Assembly: GCA_021648445.1 (NCBI GenBank)
Contig: JAKISU010000003.1
Location: forward strand, 1-63,614
Length of the DNA: 63,614 nt
Reading direction: 5' to 3'
DNA from: Flavobacteriaceae bacterium
GTDB taxonomy: Bacteria; Bacteroidota; Bacteroidia; Flavobacteriales; Flavobacteriaceae
The notes beneath the pieces are model-generated. The model was not told where the DNA came from. It saw only the letters and a list, made by a program, of their open reading frames with translations, and ran no database searches. Positions 51,005-59,516 of this stretch are shown in pieces (within the stretch, counting starts at the first letter, position 1; each line of letters starts with the position of its first letter). The translations under genes and the position numbers were made by a program.

Positions 51005-52266
51005 TTAAGAAATTTATAGGTTTACTAATAATCTTTATATCGATACAAGGTTTCTCACAAAGAAATAATATCTCTCCTTATTCTTTTTTTGGAATTGGTG
51101 AAGAATCAGCTCAAAAAACTGTAGAAGAAATAAGTATGGGACAAATTGGTGTAGCTTTTAGTAGTACATACAAACTTACTTTTTCAAACCCAGCATCTTT
51201 GGCTTCATTAAGATTTACAACTTATGCATTAGCAGTTGAAAATAAAGCATTAACAATTAATGATGGTACTAATTCTCAATCTGCTTCGGCAGCTTCAATA
51301 TCTTATATGGCTATGGGAATTCCAATAGGCACTAAGGTTGGTCTTTTATTTGGTCTTCAGCCTAACACCACTGTTGGCTATTCATTATTAGAAGAATTTA
51401 AAGAGGGTGATGATGTAACTGCACTAAATTTATTTACCGGCGAAGGTGGCACTAATAGAGTGTTTTTAGGGTTTGGCTATAAACTCAATAAAAAATTAAA
51501 TATTGGTTTAGAAGCTGCTTATGTCTTTGGTAATATAGAAAATAACTTATTAAACAGAAGAGACGATGTACAGTTAGCTACCATGCATAAAACTGACTCT
51601 GAATTAAGTGGTATTACCGCTAAAGCAGGAGTTCTATATGATACTAAAATTAATGATAAATTAAATCTAAAATTAGGAGGAGTTATTAATTTTAACAATA
51701 AACTCTCAAATAAAGGTAAAGAATATTTATTTTCATTAGTAAATACGGGTACTGGTGTTATAAGTCCAAGAGATACAATAGTTAATAAACCTTTTGAAAG
51801 TACCATTAAAAACCCTTTAAGAACTATTTTAAGTGCCGGATTAGGTCAAGAGAATAAATGGTATGCGGGTGTTGAATATAGTTTCCAGAATGCTATAGAA
51901 TTTACTGATGGTATTCTCACTCAAAACACTAGAACCACCTATGGTAAGTCGAATAGAGTTTCTTTTGGAGGGTTTTATACCCCCAAGTTCAACTCTATTT
52001 CAAGTTATTGGCAACGAATGACTTACAGAGCGGGTTTAAACTTAAAACAAACCGGATTAGTGGTTAATAATACTTCGGTAAATGATTTTGGCATATCTTT
52101 TGGAGTAGGTTTACCGATAGGTCAACAATTGTCAAATGTTAACTTAGGTTTTGAACTAGGCAGGAGAGGAGAAATAAATAATGAGCTTATTAAAGAAAAT
52201 TATATTAACTTTCGCCTCAGTTTAACATTAAATGATAGATGGTTTAAAAAACGTAAATTAGATTAA
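51001..52266 (+). CDS. Outer-membrane beta-barrel protein of unknown function
   Basis: 421 residues. Signal peptide ending ISIQGFSQ. The start RNNISPYSFFGIGEES and the alternating strands throughout (GLLFGLQPNTTVGYSLLEE, VFLGFGYKLNKKLNIGLEAAYVFG, WYAGVEYSFQNA, FGISFGVGLPIG) resemble FadL/PorV-like barrels. It ends in a hydrophobic strand before a basic tail. The same gene follows coaX in other flavobacteria; its function is unknown. It overlaps coaX by 4 bases and is 13 bases from the TPR gene. Confidence 0.82.
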   Translation: MIKKFIGLLIIFISIQGFSQRNNISPYSFFGIGEESAQKTVEEISMGQIGVAFSSTYKLTFSNPASLASLRFTTYALAVENKALTINDGTNSQSASAASISYMAMGIPIGTKVGLLFGLQPNTTVGYSLLEEFKEGDDVTALNLFTGEGGTNRVFLGFGYKLNKKLNIGLEAAYVFGNIENNLLNRRDDVQLATMHKTDSELSGITAKAGVLYDTKINDKLNLKLGGVINFNNKLSNKGKEYLFSLVNTGTGVISPRDTIVNKPFESTIKNPLRTILSAGLGQENKWYAGVEYSFQNAIEFTDGILTQNTRTTYGKSNRVSFGGFYTPKFNSISSYWQRMTYRAGLNLKQTGLVVNNTSVNDFGISFGVGLPIGQQLSNVNLGFELGRRGEINNELIKENYINFRLSLTLNDRWFKKRKLD

Positions 52267-52279
52267 TTAAATAACCAAC

Positions 52280-53635
52280 ATGATGAGAAAAAATATTACA
52301 AATTTAATAATAGTCTTTTTTCTATTAATAGGAATGAGTACTGTTTATGCGCAAGATAAGTATGGTACTGAGCCAGAAAAATGTAAAAATAATTTATCTC
52401 TTTTTCATGAAAGTGTAAAAGGTAAAAACTTTACAGATGCTTATGAATATTGGTTATGGTGTTTTGAAAACTGCCCTAAAGGCTCAAAATTAATTTATAG
52501 TGATGGCTTAAAAATTGCTAATGATAAATACGAAAAAGGCGAAAAAGAAGCTGCAGGTAAATTAATTGATGATATTTATACTCAAAGAATTCACCATTTC
52601 CCTAGTAACTTAGGTAAAGTGTACAGTGATTGGGCTATTTCCTTAGAAAAAAGAGGTGCATCAAAAGAAAAGGTTTTTGAAAAATTAGAAGCTGGTTTTA
52701 AAGCTGATCCTTCAGGATTAAGTATTAAAAATATGGCTAAGTATTTTCAAGAAGTAACTAATAGAAATAAGGATACAGATGCTCAAAAAGTTTTTGACAC
52801 CTACGATGATGTTTTAGAAGCTGTTAATGTTAAGATTGGTAAACTAACTAAAGAGTTAGATAAAATTAATGCTAAAGATTCTACCGGACAAAAATTGACC
52901 AGTAAAGAAAAAAGAAAGCAAAAAAATAATGCTATTAACCTTAGAGGTTTAGGTCAAGCCGAAGGTGCTTTAGATCAAATTCTTGGTGAAGTAGCAACTT
53001 GTGAAAGATTGATTCCTTTATATAAAAAAGGCTTAGATGCTCATAGAACAGACGGTAAATGGTTAAAAAGAGCAGTGTCAAGGTTACATCATAAAGAATG
53101 TACAGAAGATGCTTTATATCCTACAATGGTAGAGGCTTATGTAAATGCTGACCCTTCACCTGAGGCATATATTTTCTATGCGGGTATCTTAGAGAAAAGA
53201 GGCGAAAAAAGAAAAGCTTTAGAATATAGGAACAAAGCAGTTGATTTAGAATCTGACCCTTATAAAAAAGCAGATTATTTATATAAAATTGCTCGAACAA
53301 TGTATGGGTCTCAAGCTAGAAAGTATGCGAGAAGAGCGTTAAAACACAGACCAAGTATGGGTAGTGCTTATTTATTAATTGCAAGATTGTATGCAAAAAG
53401 CGCCAACAATTGTGGTACAGATGAATTTAGTAAAAGAATGGTATATGTGGCTGCAGCGAACAAAGCAAGACGTGCTAAAGCAGTTGACCCTAGTATTGCC
53501 TCAACAGCAAATAGATATATTAAAAGTTATTCGGCCAGTATGCCTTCTAAAAAGTTAAAATTTACTTTAGGTGTAAAATCAGGCACTCCGCATAAAATTG
53601 GATGTTGGATTGGAGAAACTGTTAGAGTTCCTTAA
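52280..53635 (+). CDS. Exported TPR-type protein of unknown function
   Basis: 451 residues. Signal peptide ending STVYAQ. The protein is mainly alpha-helical with tetratricopeptide-like repeats, clearest in the C-terminal half (PEAYIFYAGILEKRGEKRKALEYRNKAVDLESDPYKKADYLYKIAR; RKYARRALKHRPSMGSAYLLIARLYAKS). A basic, Lys/Thr-rich middle (about 195-220) may be a linker. Four to six Cys are present, unusual for this group. It is probably a periplasmic scaffold; the partner is unknown. It sits between the barrel gene and lptC. Confidence 0.8.
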   Translation: MMRKNITNLIIVFFLLIGMSTVYAQDKYGTEPEKCKNNLSLFHESVKGKNFTDAYEYWLWCFENCPKGSKLIYSDGLKIANDKYEKGEKEAAGKLIDDIYTQRIHHFPSNLGKVYSDWAISLEKRGASKEKVFEKLEAGFKADPSGLSIKNMAKYFQEVTNRNKDTDAQKVFDTYDDVLEAVNVKIGKLTKELDKINAKDSTGQKLTSKEKRKQKNNAINLRGLGQAEGALDQILGEVATCERLIPLYKKGLDAHRTDGKWLKRAVSRLHHKECTEDALYPTMVEAYVNADPSPEAYIFYAGILEKRGEKRKALEYRNKAVDLESDPYKKADYLYKIARTMYGSQARKYARRALKHRPSMGSAYLLIARLYAKSANNCGTDEFSKRMVYVAAANKARRAKAVDPSIASTANRYIKSYSASMPSKKLKFTLGVKSGTPHKIGCWIGETVRVP

Positions 53636-53644
53636 TTTTAACTG

Positions 53645-54211
53645 ATGTTACAATCAGTTTATCATAAAATAAAAAGCATTGCTACTCTCATTATAGTAGC
53701 GGTGCTTTTTTCGTGTGGTAATGATCTAAAAGAAGTTCAAGATTTTTTAGCAGATAAAAACTTACCCATTGGTGTTGCTAAAAATGTAAATTTAATACAT
53801 ACAGATTCTGGCAGAGTGAAGACAAAACTAATCACTCCATTATTACACGATTTCAGTAACAGAGAAACACATCCTTATCAAGAGTTTCCTGAAGGCATAA
53901 AAATTATTACTTTTGACAAAAAAAAAGATTCTGTTACCTTAACCGCAAATTATACAAGAACATATAGTAAAACTGGAATTTCTGAAGTAAAAGGAAATAT
54001 CATTGTTACAAATCATAAAGAAAAAAGTAAATTATTTACCGAGCAGCTTTTTTGGGACCAAACCACTCATTATATTTATACCGAAAAAGCATTTATATTA
54101 ATTACAAAAACAGATACTATAAATGGCAAAGGTTTTGAATCAAATGAAGATCTGTCAAAAGTAACTATGAAAGATATTAGTGGCCCTGTATATATCAATG
54201 AAAGTCAATAA
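53645..54211 (+). CDS. lptC: LPS-export protein LptC (lipoprotein-like form)
   Basis: 188 residues. The N-terminal hydrophobic segment (SIATLIIVAVLFSC, then GNDLKEVQDF) looks like a lipoprotein signal rather than the plain anchor of enteric LptC, as in other Bacteroidota. The rest is the beta-rich OstA/LptC fold (NLIHTDSGRVKTKLITPLLHDF...EFPEGIKIITFDKKKDSVTLTANY...EVKGNIIVTNHKEKSKLFTEQLFWD). The protein carries lipopolysaccharide from LptBFG to LptA across the periplasm. A strong terminator-like hairpin lies inside the signal-peptide codons. Confidence 0.88.
   Translation: MLQSVYHKIKSIATLIIVAVLFSCGNDLKEVQDFLADKNLPIGVAKNVNLIHTDSGRVKTKLITPLLHDFSNRETHPYQEFPEGIKIITFDKKKDSVTLTANYTRTYSKTGISEVKGNIIVTNHKEKSKLFTEQLFWDQTTHYIYTEKAFILITKTDTINGKGFESNEDLSKVTMKDISGPVYINESQ
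53671..53711 (+). terminator. Terminator-like hairpin inside the 5' end of lptC
   Basis: A 15-base stem (AAAAAGCATTGCTAC with GTAGCGGTGCTTTTT, two G-U pairs) with a 10-base loop and six T at the 3' side. It lies 26 bases into the lptC reading frame. It could end the coaX-TPR transcript partially or act as an attenuator. Confidence 0.6.
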
Positions 54212-54232
54212 TGAGTATTTTTAAACAAGAAA

Positions 54233-54430
54233 ATGACAAAAGCTTTTAAATTTTTTGAATATGCCTATCTAATCATTGCAATAATTTTTATTGTTGAAGG
54301 TATACTAAGGTGGAATACTAATAGAGAAAAAGCCTATCTTTTTTTAGGCTTTTCTATATTGGCAATTTTTATGTATTTTTTTAAAAAACGTTTTAGAAAA
54401 AAAACTGAAGCCCGAAATAAAAATCAATAA
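54233..54430 (+). CDS. Small two-segment membrane protein
   Basis: 65 residues with two membrane segments (FFEYAYLIIAIIFIVEGILRW and AYLFLGFSILAIFMYFF) joined by a short polar turn, and a basic C-terminal tail (KKRFRKKTEARNKNQ). Similar small proteins lie between lptC and the CNNM gene in flavobacteria. Function unknown. A second terminator-like hairpin (AAAAGCCTA / TAGGCTTTT, 54328-54353) lies within its codons. Confidence 0.8.
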   Translation: MTKAFKFFEYAYLIIAIIFIVEGILRWNTNREKAYLFLGFSILAIFMYFFKKRFRKKTEARNKNQ

Positions 54431-54432
54431 AA

Positions 54433-55698
54433 TTGGAATTACAAATTCTAGTCATATTAATTTCTATTATACTCTCTGCATTCTTTTCAGGTATGGAGAT
54501 AGCTTTTGTTTCTGCTAATAAAATGCACATTGAATTAGAGAAAAAAAAAGAAACCTTTCTAGCCAAAATATTAAATAAATTAACTGGAAATCCTTCAAAA
54601 TTTATTACTACCATGTTAGTTGGTAATAATATAGCCTTGGTTGTTTATGGATATTTTATGGGCGAATTATTGATGCCATATCTAAGCCCTTATATAGTTA
54701 ATGGGTTTTTAATTTTATTAGTACAAACATTAATTTCTACATTAATCATTTTGATTACCGCAGAGTTTATACCCAAAGCTATATTTAGAATTTATGCCAA
54801 TGAATTTCTGAAAATATTTGCTATACCCGCATATATTTTCTTACTGCTATTCTATATTATTTCTGAATTTATCATTTTTATCTCTGACTTTATACTTCGA
54901 GTCTTTTTTAATACTAAAGAAGATAATGTACAGCTTGCCTTTACTAAAGCTGAATTGGGAAATTATATAAGCGAGCAATTAGAAACTGTTAATGAAAATG
55001 AAGACGTTGATTCTGAAATACAAATTTTTCAAAACGCATTAGATTTTCATAATGTAAGAGCAAGAGAAGCCATGATTCCTAGAACAGATATCATTGCTAT
55101 AGACGTTCATGATACTATTAAAAGCTTAAAAGAATTATTTGTAGAAACAGGCTTATCAAAAATAATGGTTTATAAAGATTCATTAGACGATATTATTGGA
55201 TATGTACATGCTTTTGAGCTTTTTAAAAATCCTAAAAATATCCGTTCTATAATATTACCTATTGAATTTGTCCCTGAAACAATGATGATCAATGATATTT
55301 TAAATGACCTTACTAAAAAACAAAAAAGCGTTGCAGTTGTTTTAGATGAATTTGGTGGGACTTCCGGTTTAATTACTATTGAAGATATCATTGAAGAATT
55401 ATTTGGCGATATTGAAGATGAACATGATTCTATTGAACTCTTAGATAAGAAGATCAATGATCGTGAGTTTGAACTCTCTGCTCGTTTAGAAGTTGATTTT
55501 GTTAATGAAGCTTATAATTTAACCCTCCCTAAAGGTGATGCTTATGAAACTATTGGGGGCTTAATTGTAAATTCAATAGAAAACATCCCGCAACAAGGTG
55601 AAATTATTAATATTGAAAACTTTCAGTTTACTATTCTAGAAGTCTCATCGTCAAAAATTGAAAAGGTTTACCTAAAAGTTTTATTTAAAGAACAATAG
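54433..55698 (+). CDS. CNNM/CorC-type transporter (hemolysin family) with CBS domains
   Basis: 421 residues from a TTG start, 2 bases after the previous stop. The N-terminal DUF21 membrane domain (about 1-160; FFSGMEIAFVSANKMHIELEKKK, FITTMLVGNNIALVVYGY) is followed by a CBS pair (REAMIPRTDIIAIDVHDTIKSLKELF; GYVHAFELFKNPKNIRSI; VAVVLDEFGGTSGLITIEDIIEELFGDIEDEHD) and a C-terminal CorC/HlyC domain. Relatives move Mg2+ or Co2+, or, as GldE in flavobacteria, support gliding; which role applies here is not clear. It ends the lptC-linked operon. Confidence 0.92.
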   Translation: MELQILVILISIILSAFFSGMEIAFVSANKMHIELEKKKETFLAKILNKLTGNPSKFITTMLVGNNIALVVYGYFMGELLMPYLSPYIVNGFLILLVQTLISTLIILITAEFIPKAIFRIYANEFLKIFAIPAYIFLLLFYIISEFIIFISDFILRVFFNTKEDNVQLAFTKAELGNYISEQLETVNENEDVDSEIQIFQNALDFHNVRAREAMIPRTDIIAIDVHDTIKSLKELFVETGLSKIMVYKDSLDDIIGYVHAFELFKNPKNIRSIILPIEFVPETMMINDILNDLTKKQKSVAVVLDEFGGTSGLITIEDIIEELFGDIEDEHDSIELLDKKINDREFELSARLEVDFVNEAYNLTLPKGDAYETIGGLIVNSIENIPQQGEIINIENFQFTILEVSSSKIEKVYLKVLFKEQ

Positions 55699-55791
55699 AC
55701 TTACTTTCTCGTTCTAATTTACTTGTAATTCTACTTTCATAATTAAAACGGATATTGTACTTTCGCACACTGAATTTAAAAAGATTTAAAA

Positions 55792-57933
55792 ATGGCAATT
55801 TTAGGTAAAATTAGAGAACGTTCTTTATTTTTAATTATCGTTATCGCTTTAGCATTATTTTCTTTTGTGATTGGTGATGTTTTTACTCGTGGCGGTTATG
55901 GTGGTAACAAAAATTCTGTTGGCGAAATTAATGGAGAAAATATATCTCGTGAAGAATTTGCTCAATTAGTAGAACAACAAAGAGCAAGAACAGGTAATAG
56001 AGGTTCACAATTACAAAGTGTAAATACTGCTTGGGATAATTTAATAAGAGAAAAAGTATATAAAACCCAACTTGAAAAATCTGGAATTATAGTTGGAGAA
56101 AAAGATGTTTGGGATGAAATAGTTAAACAGCCTTTTGTTCAGAACAACCCTCAATTTAAAAATGAAATAGGGTTGTTTGATGAAGAAAAATTTAAAGAAT
56201 ACATTGCCACATTACAAGATGCTGCAACTGAAGATGAACAAGGCAAAGCTACTTGGTTAGGGTGGCTTAATTATGAAAAAAGTATCAAATCTAATTTACA
56301 AATTAATACTTATAACAACTTAATTACTGCAGGTTTAGGTGTTACTTTAAAAGAAGGAGAACGCTATTACTTTGACAATAATACCAAACTAGATTTAGAG
56401 TATGTACATGTACCATATTCATATATTGCCGACAGTTTAGTTGACATTACTGACGACGAAATTAAAAAGTATGTTAAAAGTCATCCTGATGAATATAAAA
56501 CTGAAGCCTCTCGTAATATTAGTTTTGTGAAATTTGATATTAAAGCGACTCCTGAAGACGAACAAGTTATAAAAAACAACTTAGGAGAGTTAATTAATGA
56601 TAGAGAAGAATATAGTTCAGCTGCTAAAACAAATATTAAAATAACTGGCTTTACTAATGCGGATAATACTGAAGAATTTTTCAGTGAATATAGCTCTGAC
56701 ACCCCCTTAGATACTAAGTTTTATACTAAAAACAAACTCAACAAAGTATTTGCAGATAGCTTATTCAATTTAAATGTTGGCGAAATTTATGGTCCTTATA
56801 AAGATGGAGAATATTATAAGCTTTCAAAATTACTTGCAATAAAACAATTACCTGATTCAGTAAAAGCCAGACATATATTAATTCCTTTTGTTGGAGCATT
56901 AAGAGCTGACCCTTCAATTACGCAAACAGAAACAGAAGCTAAAAAATCTGTTGATAGTCTTTTGACAGTCATCAAAAAAGATAAATCAAAATTTGCCGAC
57001 ATTGCTAAAAGTTTATCATCTGATAAAGGAAGTGGAGCTAAAGGAGGGGAGCTAGATTGGTTTACTTATGATAGAATGGTACCTGAGTTCAGAGACTTTA
57101 CATTTGAAAATAATGTTGGAGATATAGATGTTGTAAAATCAGATTTTGGATTTCATATTATTGAAATTCAGAATCAGAAAAACAAGCAAAAAACTGTTAG
57201 TATTGCTACATTCTCAAGAAAAATTGAAGCTTCTGAAGAGACTGAAAATTATATTTTTCAAAAAGCCGAAACATTTGCATCAGAATTGTCAAATAGCAAA
57301 GGTATAGAAGAACTTGCTAAAGAGAATGAATTAACTGTACAACCTGTAATAGATTTAAAAGCTATGGATGAGAAAGTTTCAACCTTAGGTGATCAACGAC
57401 AAATTATAACTTGGTCTTTTGAAAAACAAACAAAAGAAAACGATATTAAACGTTTTGATATTGACAAAGGTTATGCTGTTGTTAAGCTTACTGCAAAACG
57501 TAAAAAAGGACTTAGTATTGGCACTTCAAAATTCAAAATTAGAAATATCTTATTAAACGAAAAGAAGCTCAAAAAGATTAAAGAAAAAATGAAAGGAGAT
57601 AATCTTCAAGAAATAGCTAAAGTATTTAATAAAAATGTAAATTCTTCAAAGGCAGTATCTTTAGGTAGCCCTGTTTTGCCTAATGTAGGACGATCTGCAG
57701 ATTTGGTATCAATTCTAACATCGTTAGATGAAAATAAAACATATAAAGGTATTGAAGCTCAAAATGGTGTTTTTGTAGTTAAAATTCTTAAAAAAGAAAA
57801 CCCTAAAACTTTAGAAAATTATACAAGTTTCACCAATACTATATCGAATACAAATAAGTCTAAAGGCTTGAAAGCATATGAAGCTATAAAAAAATTAGCA
57901 GATATTGAAGATAATAGAGCTTCAATGTATTAA
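55792..57933 (+). CDS. PpiD/SurA-like peptidyl-prolyl isomerase, membrane-anchored
   Basis: 713 residues. A single N-terminal membrane anchor (SLFLIIVIALALFSFVIGDVF, about 11-31) precedes the SurA_N-type chaperone domain (GEINGENISREEFAQLVEQQR). A parvulin PPIC domain (about 360-460) has KARHILIPF, then SKFADIAKSLSSDKGSGAKGGELDWF and FGFHIIEI. The protein should fold outer-membrane proteins in the periplasm. The upstream TACTTTCG is one mismatch from TAnnTTTG. The gene follows the lptC-CNNM genes, matching an envelope-biogenesis cluster. Confidence 0.93.
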   Translation: MAILGKIRERSLFLIIVIALALFSFVIGDVFTRGGYGGNKNSVGEINGENISREEFAQLVEQQRARTGNRGSQLQSVNTAWDNLIREKVYKTQLEKSGIIVGEKDVWDEIVKQPFVQNNPQFKNEIGLFDEEKFKEYIATLQDAATEDEQGKATWLGWLNYEKSIKSNLQINTYNNLITAGLGVTLKEGERYYFDNNTKLDLEYVHVPYSYIADSLVDITDDEIKKYVKSHPDEYKTEASRNISFVKFDIKATPEDEQVIKNNLGELINDREEYSSAAKTNIKITGFTNADNTEEFFSEYSSDTPLDTKFYTKNKLNKVFADSLFNLNVGEIYGPYKDGEYYKLSKLLAIKQLPDSVKARHILIPFVGALRADPSITQTETEAKKSVDSLLTVIKKDKSKFADIAKSLSSDKGSGAKGGELDWFTYDRMVPEFRDFTFENNVGDIDVVKSDFGFHIIEIQNQKNKQKTVSIATFSRKIEASEETENYIFQKAETFASELSNSKGIEELAKENELTVQPVIDLKAMDEKVSTLGDQRQIITWSFEKQTKENDIKRFDIDKGYAVVKLTAKRKKGLSIGTSKFKIRNILLNEKKLKKIKEKMKGDNLQEIAKVFNKNVNSSKAVSLGSPVLPNVGRSADLVSILTSLDENKTYKGIEAQNGVFVVKILKKENPKTLENYTSFTNTISNTNKSKGLKAYEAIKKLADIEDNRASMY

Positions 57934-57993
57934 TTGTTTTTATGTATCAATTAAAAAAAAAAGCTTAATAAGTTAAATTAACTTAAGATTTTA

Positions 57994-58001
57994 TATATTT
58001 G
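57994..58001 (+). promoter_or_regulatory. TAnnTTTG -7 box for the ompA-like gene
   Basis: TATATTTG followed by C, 73 bases before the ATG; exact match. The long leader is usual for abundant outer-membrane proteins. Confidence 0.6.
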
Positions 58002-58074
58002 CCGTTAGTATTTACGCTTTTTAAGCATAAATTAAAAACTTAGAAACAGAAACTATAAATTTAAATTATTTAAA

Positions 58075-59439
58075 ATGAAACATTTAAGAAAAGTTTTATT
58101 CGTTTTAGTCCTTTTTGCTAGTTTTAGCATGAGTGCCCAAGACGAAAACAACCCTTGGTCAATTGATTTTGGTGTAAATGCAGTTGACTTTTACCCAACA
58201 AATCAAGCCGGAATGGGTAATTGGTTTGATGAATTTGTCAATGTTGATGATCACTTTAATATGATACCTTCAATCTCAAGAGTTAGAGTTGGTAGGTATA
58301 TAGGTGATGGATTTTCATTAGGCTTAGCAGCTTCATTGAACAGAATAGATAAAGTTGGTGATAATACTGTTGCAGATTTATCTTACATTGGTGCAGATTT
58401 AGACATTCGCTATGCTTTAAATAACATGTACGGTGGTTCTAAATGGTTTGATCCTTACTTATCAGTTGGTGGAGGTTATACTTTTATTGATGATTTAGGT
58501 GCTGGTACTTTTAATGGTGGTGCTGGTTTTAATATATGGTTTAACGATTTTATTGGTTTGAATCTTCAATCAGTTTACAAACATTCATTTGATGAAGATC
58601 GTCAATTACCTCATTTCCAACATGCTTTAGGTATAGCTATTAAGTTTGGCGGTAAGGATACAGATAAAGATGGTATTTATGATAAAGATGATGAGTGTCC
58701 TGAGGTATTTGGTCTTGAAGCTTTCAATGGTTGTCCTGATACTGATGGTGATGGTATTAAAGATAGTGACGATGCATGTCCAGAAGTTGCTGGTTTAGCT
58801 GCACTAAATGGTTGCCCTGATGCTGATGCTGATGGTGTTGCTGATAAAGATGATGAATGTCCAAACGATGCTGGTCCTGCTGCAAATAACGGTTGTCCTG
58901 ATGCTGACGGAGATGGTGTTTATGACAAAGATGATGAGTGTAAAGATGTTGCCGGTCCTGCAGAAAATAAAGGTTGTCCTTGGCCAGATACTGATGGCGA
59001 TGGTGTATTTGATAAAGATGACAATTGTGTTAATGAAATAGGCCCTGCTTCTAATCAAGGTTGTCCAGAAAAAGTAATTACTGAAGAAGCTAAAGCTAAA
59101 TTAGATGAATTTGCTAAAGCTATCTACTTTAACGTTGGTAAGTCTTCTTTCAGACCCGGTGTTTCAGAAAAATTAGATCTAATTGGTGATATTATGACTG
59201 AGTATAAAGATTCTAATTTCCATATCGAAGGACATACTGATAGTTCAGGTTCAGCTAAATTGAATCAATCATTATCTGAGTCTAGAGCTAAAGCTATATT
59301 AGATTACTTAGTATCTAAAAACATCGCAGCAAATAGATTAACTTCTAAAGGCTACGGTGAAGAAAACCCTCTCCATACGAACAAAACAAGAGCTGGTAGA
59401 GCTAAAAACAGAAGAGTTGAAATTAACTTAGCTAAGTAA
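58075..59439 (+). CDS. OmpA-family outer-membrane protein with thrombospondin type 3 repeats
   Basis: 454 residues. Signal peptide ending SFSMSAQ. An N-terminal eight-strand barrel (about 22-200) is followed by about five Ca2+-binding TSP3-type repeats of the form [19 protein letters not shown]...NGCP (about 200-330). The C-terminal OmpA peptidoglycan-binding domain follows ([54 protein letters not shown]). The protein links the outer membrane to the cell wall. It has a strong promoter box and terminator of its own and is probably highly expressed. Confidence 0.96.
   Translation: MKHLRKVLFVLVLFASFSMSAQDENNPWSIDFGVNAVDFYPTNQAGMGNWFDEFVNVDDHFNMIPSISRVRVGRYIGDGFSLGLAASLNRIDKVGDNTVADLSYIGADLDIRYALNNMYGGSKWFDPYLSVGGGYTFIDDLGAGTFNGGAGFNIWFNDFIGLNLQSVYKHSFDEDRQLPHFQHALGIAIKFGGKDTDKDGIYDKDDECPEVFGLEAFNGCPDTDGDGIKDSDDACPEVAGLAALNGCPDADADGVADKDDECPNDAGPAANNGCPDADGDGVYDKDDECKDVAGPAENKGCPWPDTDGDGVFDKDDNCVNEIGPASNQGCPEKVITEEAKAKLDEFAKAIYFNVGKSSFRPGVSEKLDLIGDIMTEYKDSNFHIEGHTDSSGSAKLNQSLSESRAKAILDYLVSKNIAANRLTSKGYGEENPLHTNKTRAGRAKNRRVEINLAK
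58660..59070 (+). repeat. TSP3 coding repeats in the ompA-like gene
   Basis: Five imperfect units of about 75-80 bases with GATGGTGTT-type and GATAAAGATGATGA-type blocks encode D-x-D-x-D-G Ca2+ loops separated by GCP. Such tracts can vary in number between strains. Confidence 0.8.
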
Positions 59440-59460
59440 TTAAAACTCTAATATATTTTA

Positions 59461-59490
59461 AAGCCGCACTTCATGTGCGGCTTTTTTTTT
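59461..59490 (+). terminator. Rho-independent terminator after the ompA-like gene
   Basis: A 9-base perfect stem AAGCCGCAC / GTGCGGCTT, a 5-base loop, and a run of about ten T. Confidence 0.95.
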
Positions 59491-59516
59491 GTCATAACAT
59501 TCCGTAAATTCGTTTC

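Noticed and set aside
58660-59070. Regular short repeats resembling an array
   Set aside because: They encode TSP3 Ca2+-binding repeats in frame within an OmpA protein; there are no uniform direct repeats with unique spacers, so this is not CRISPR.
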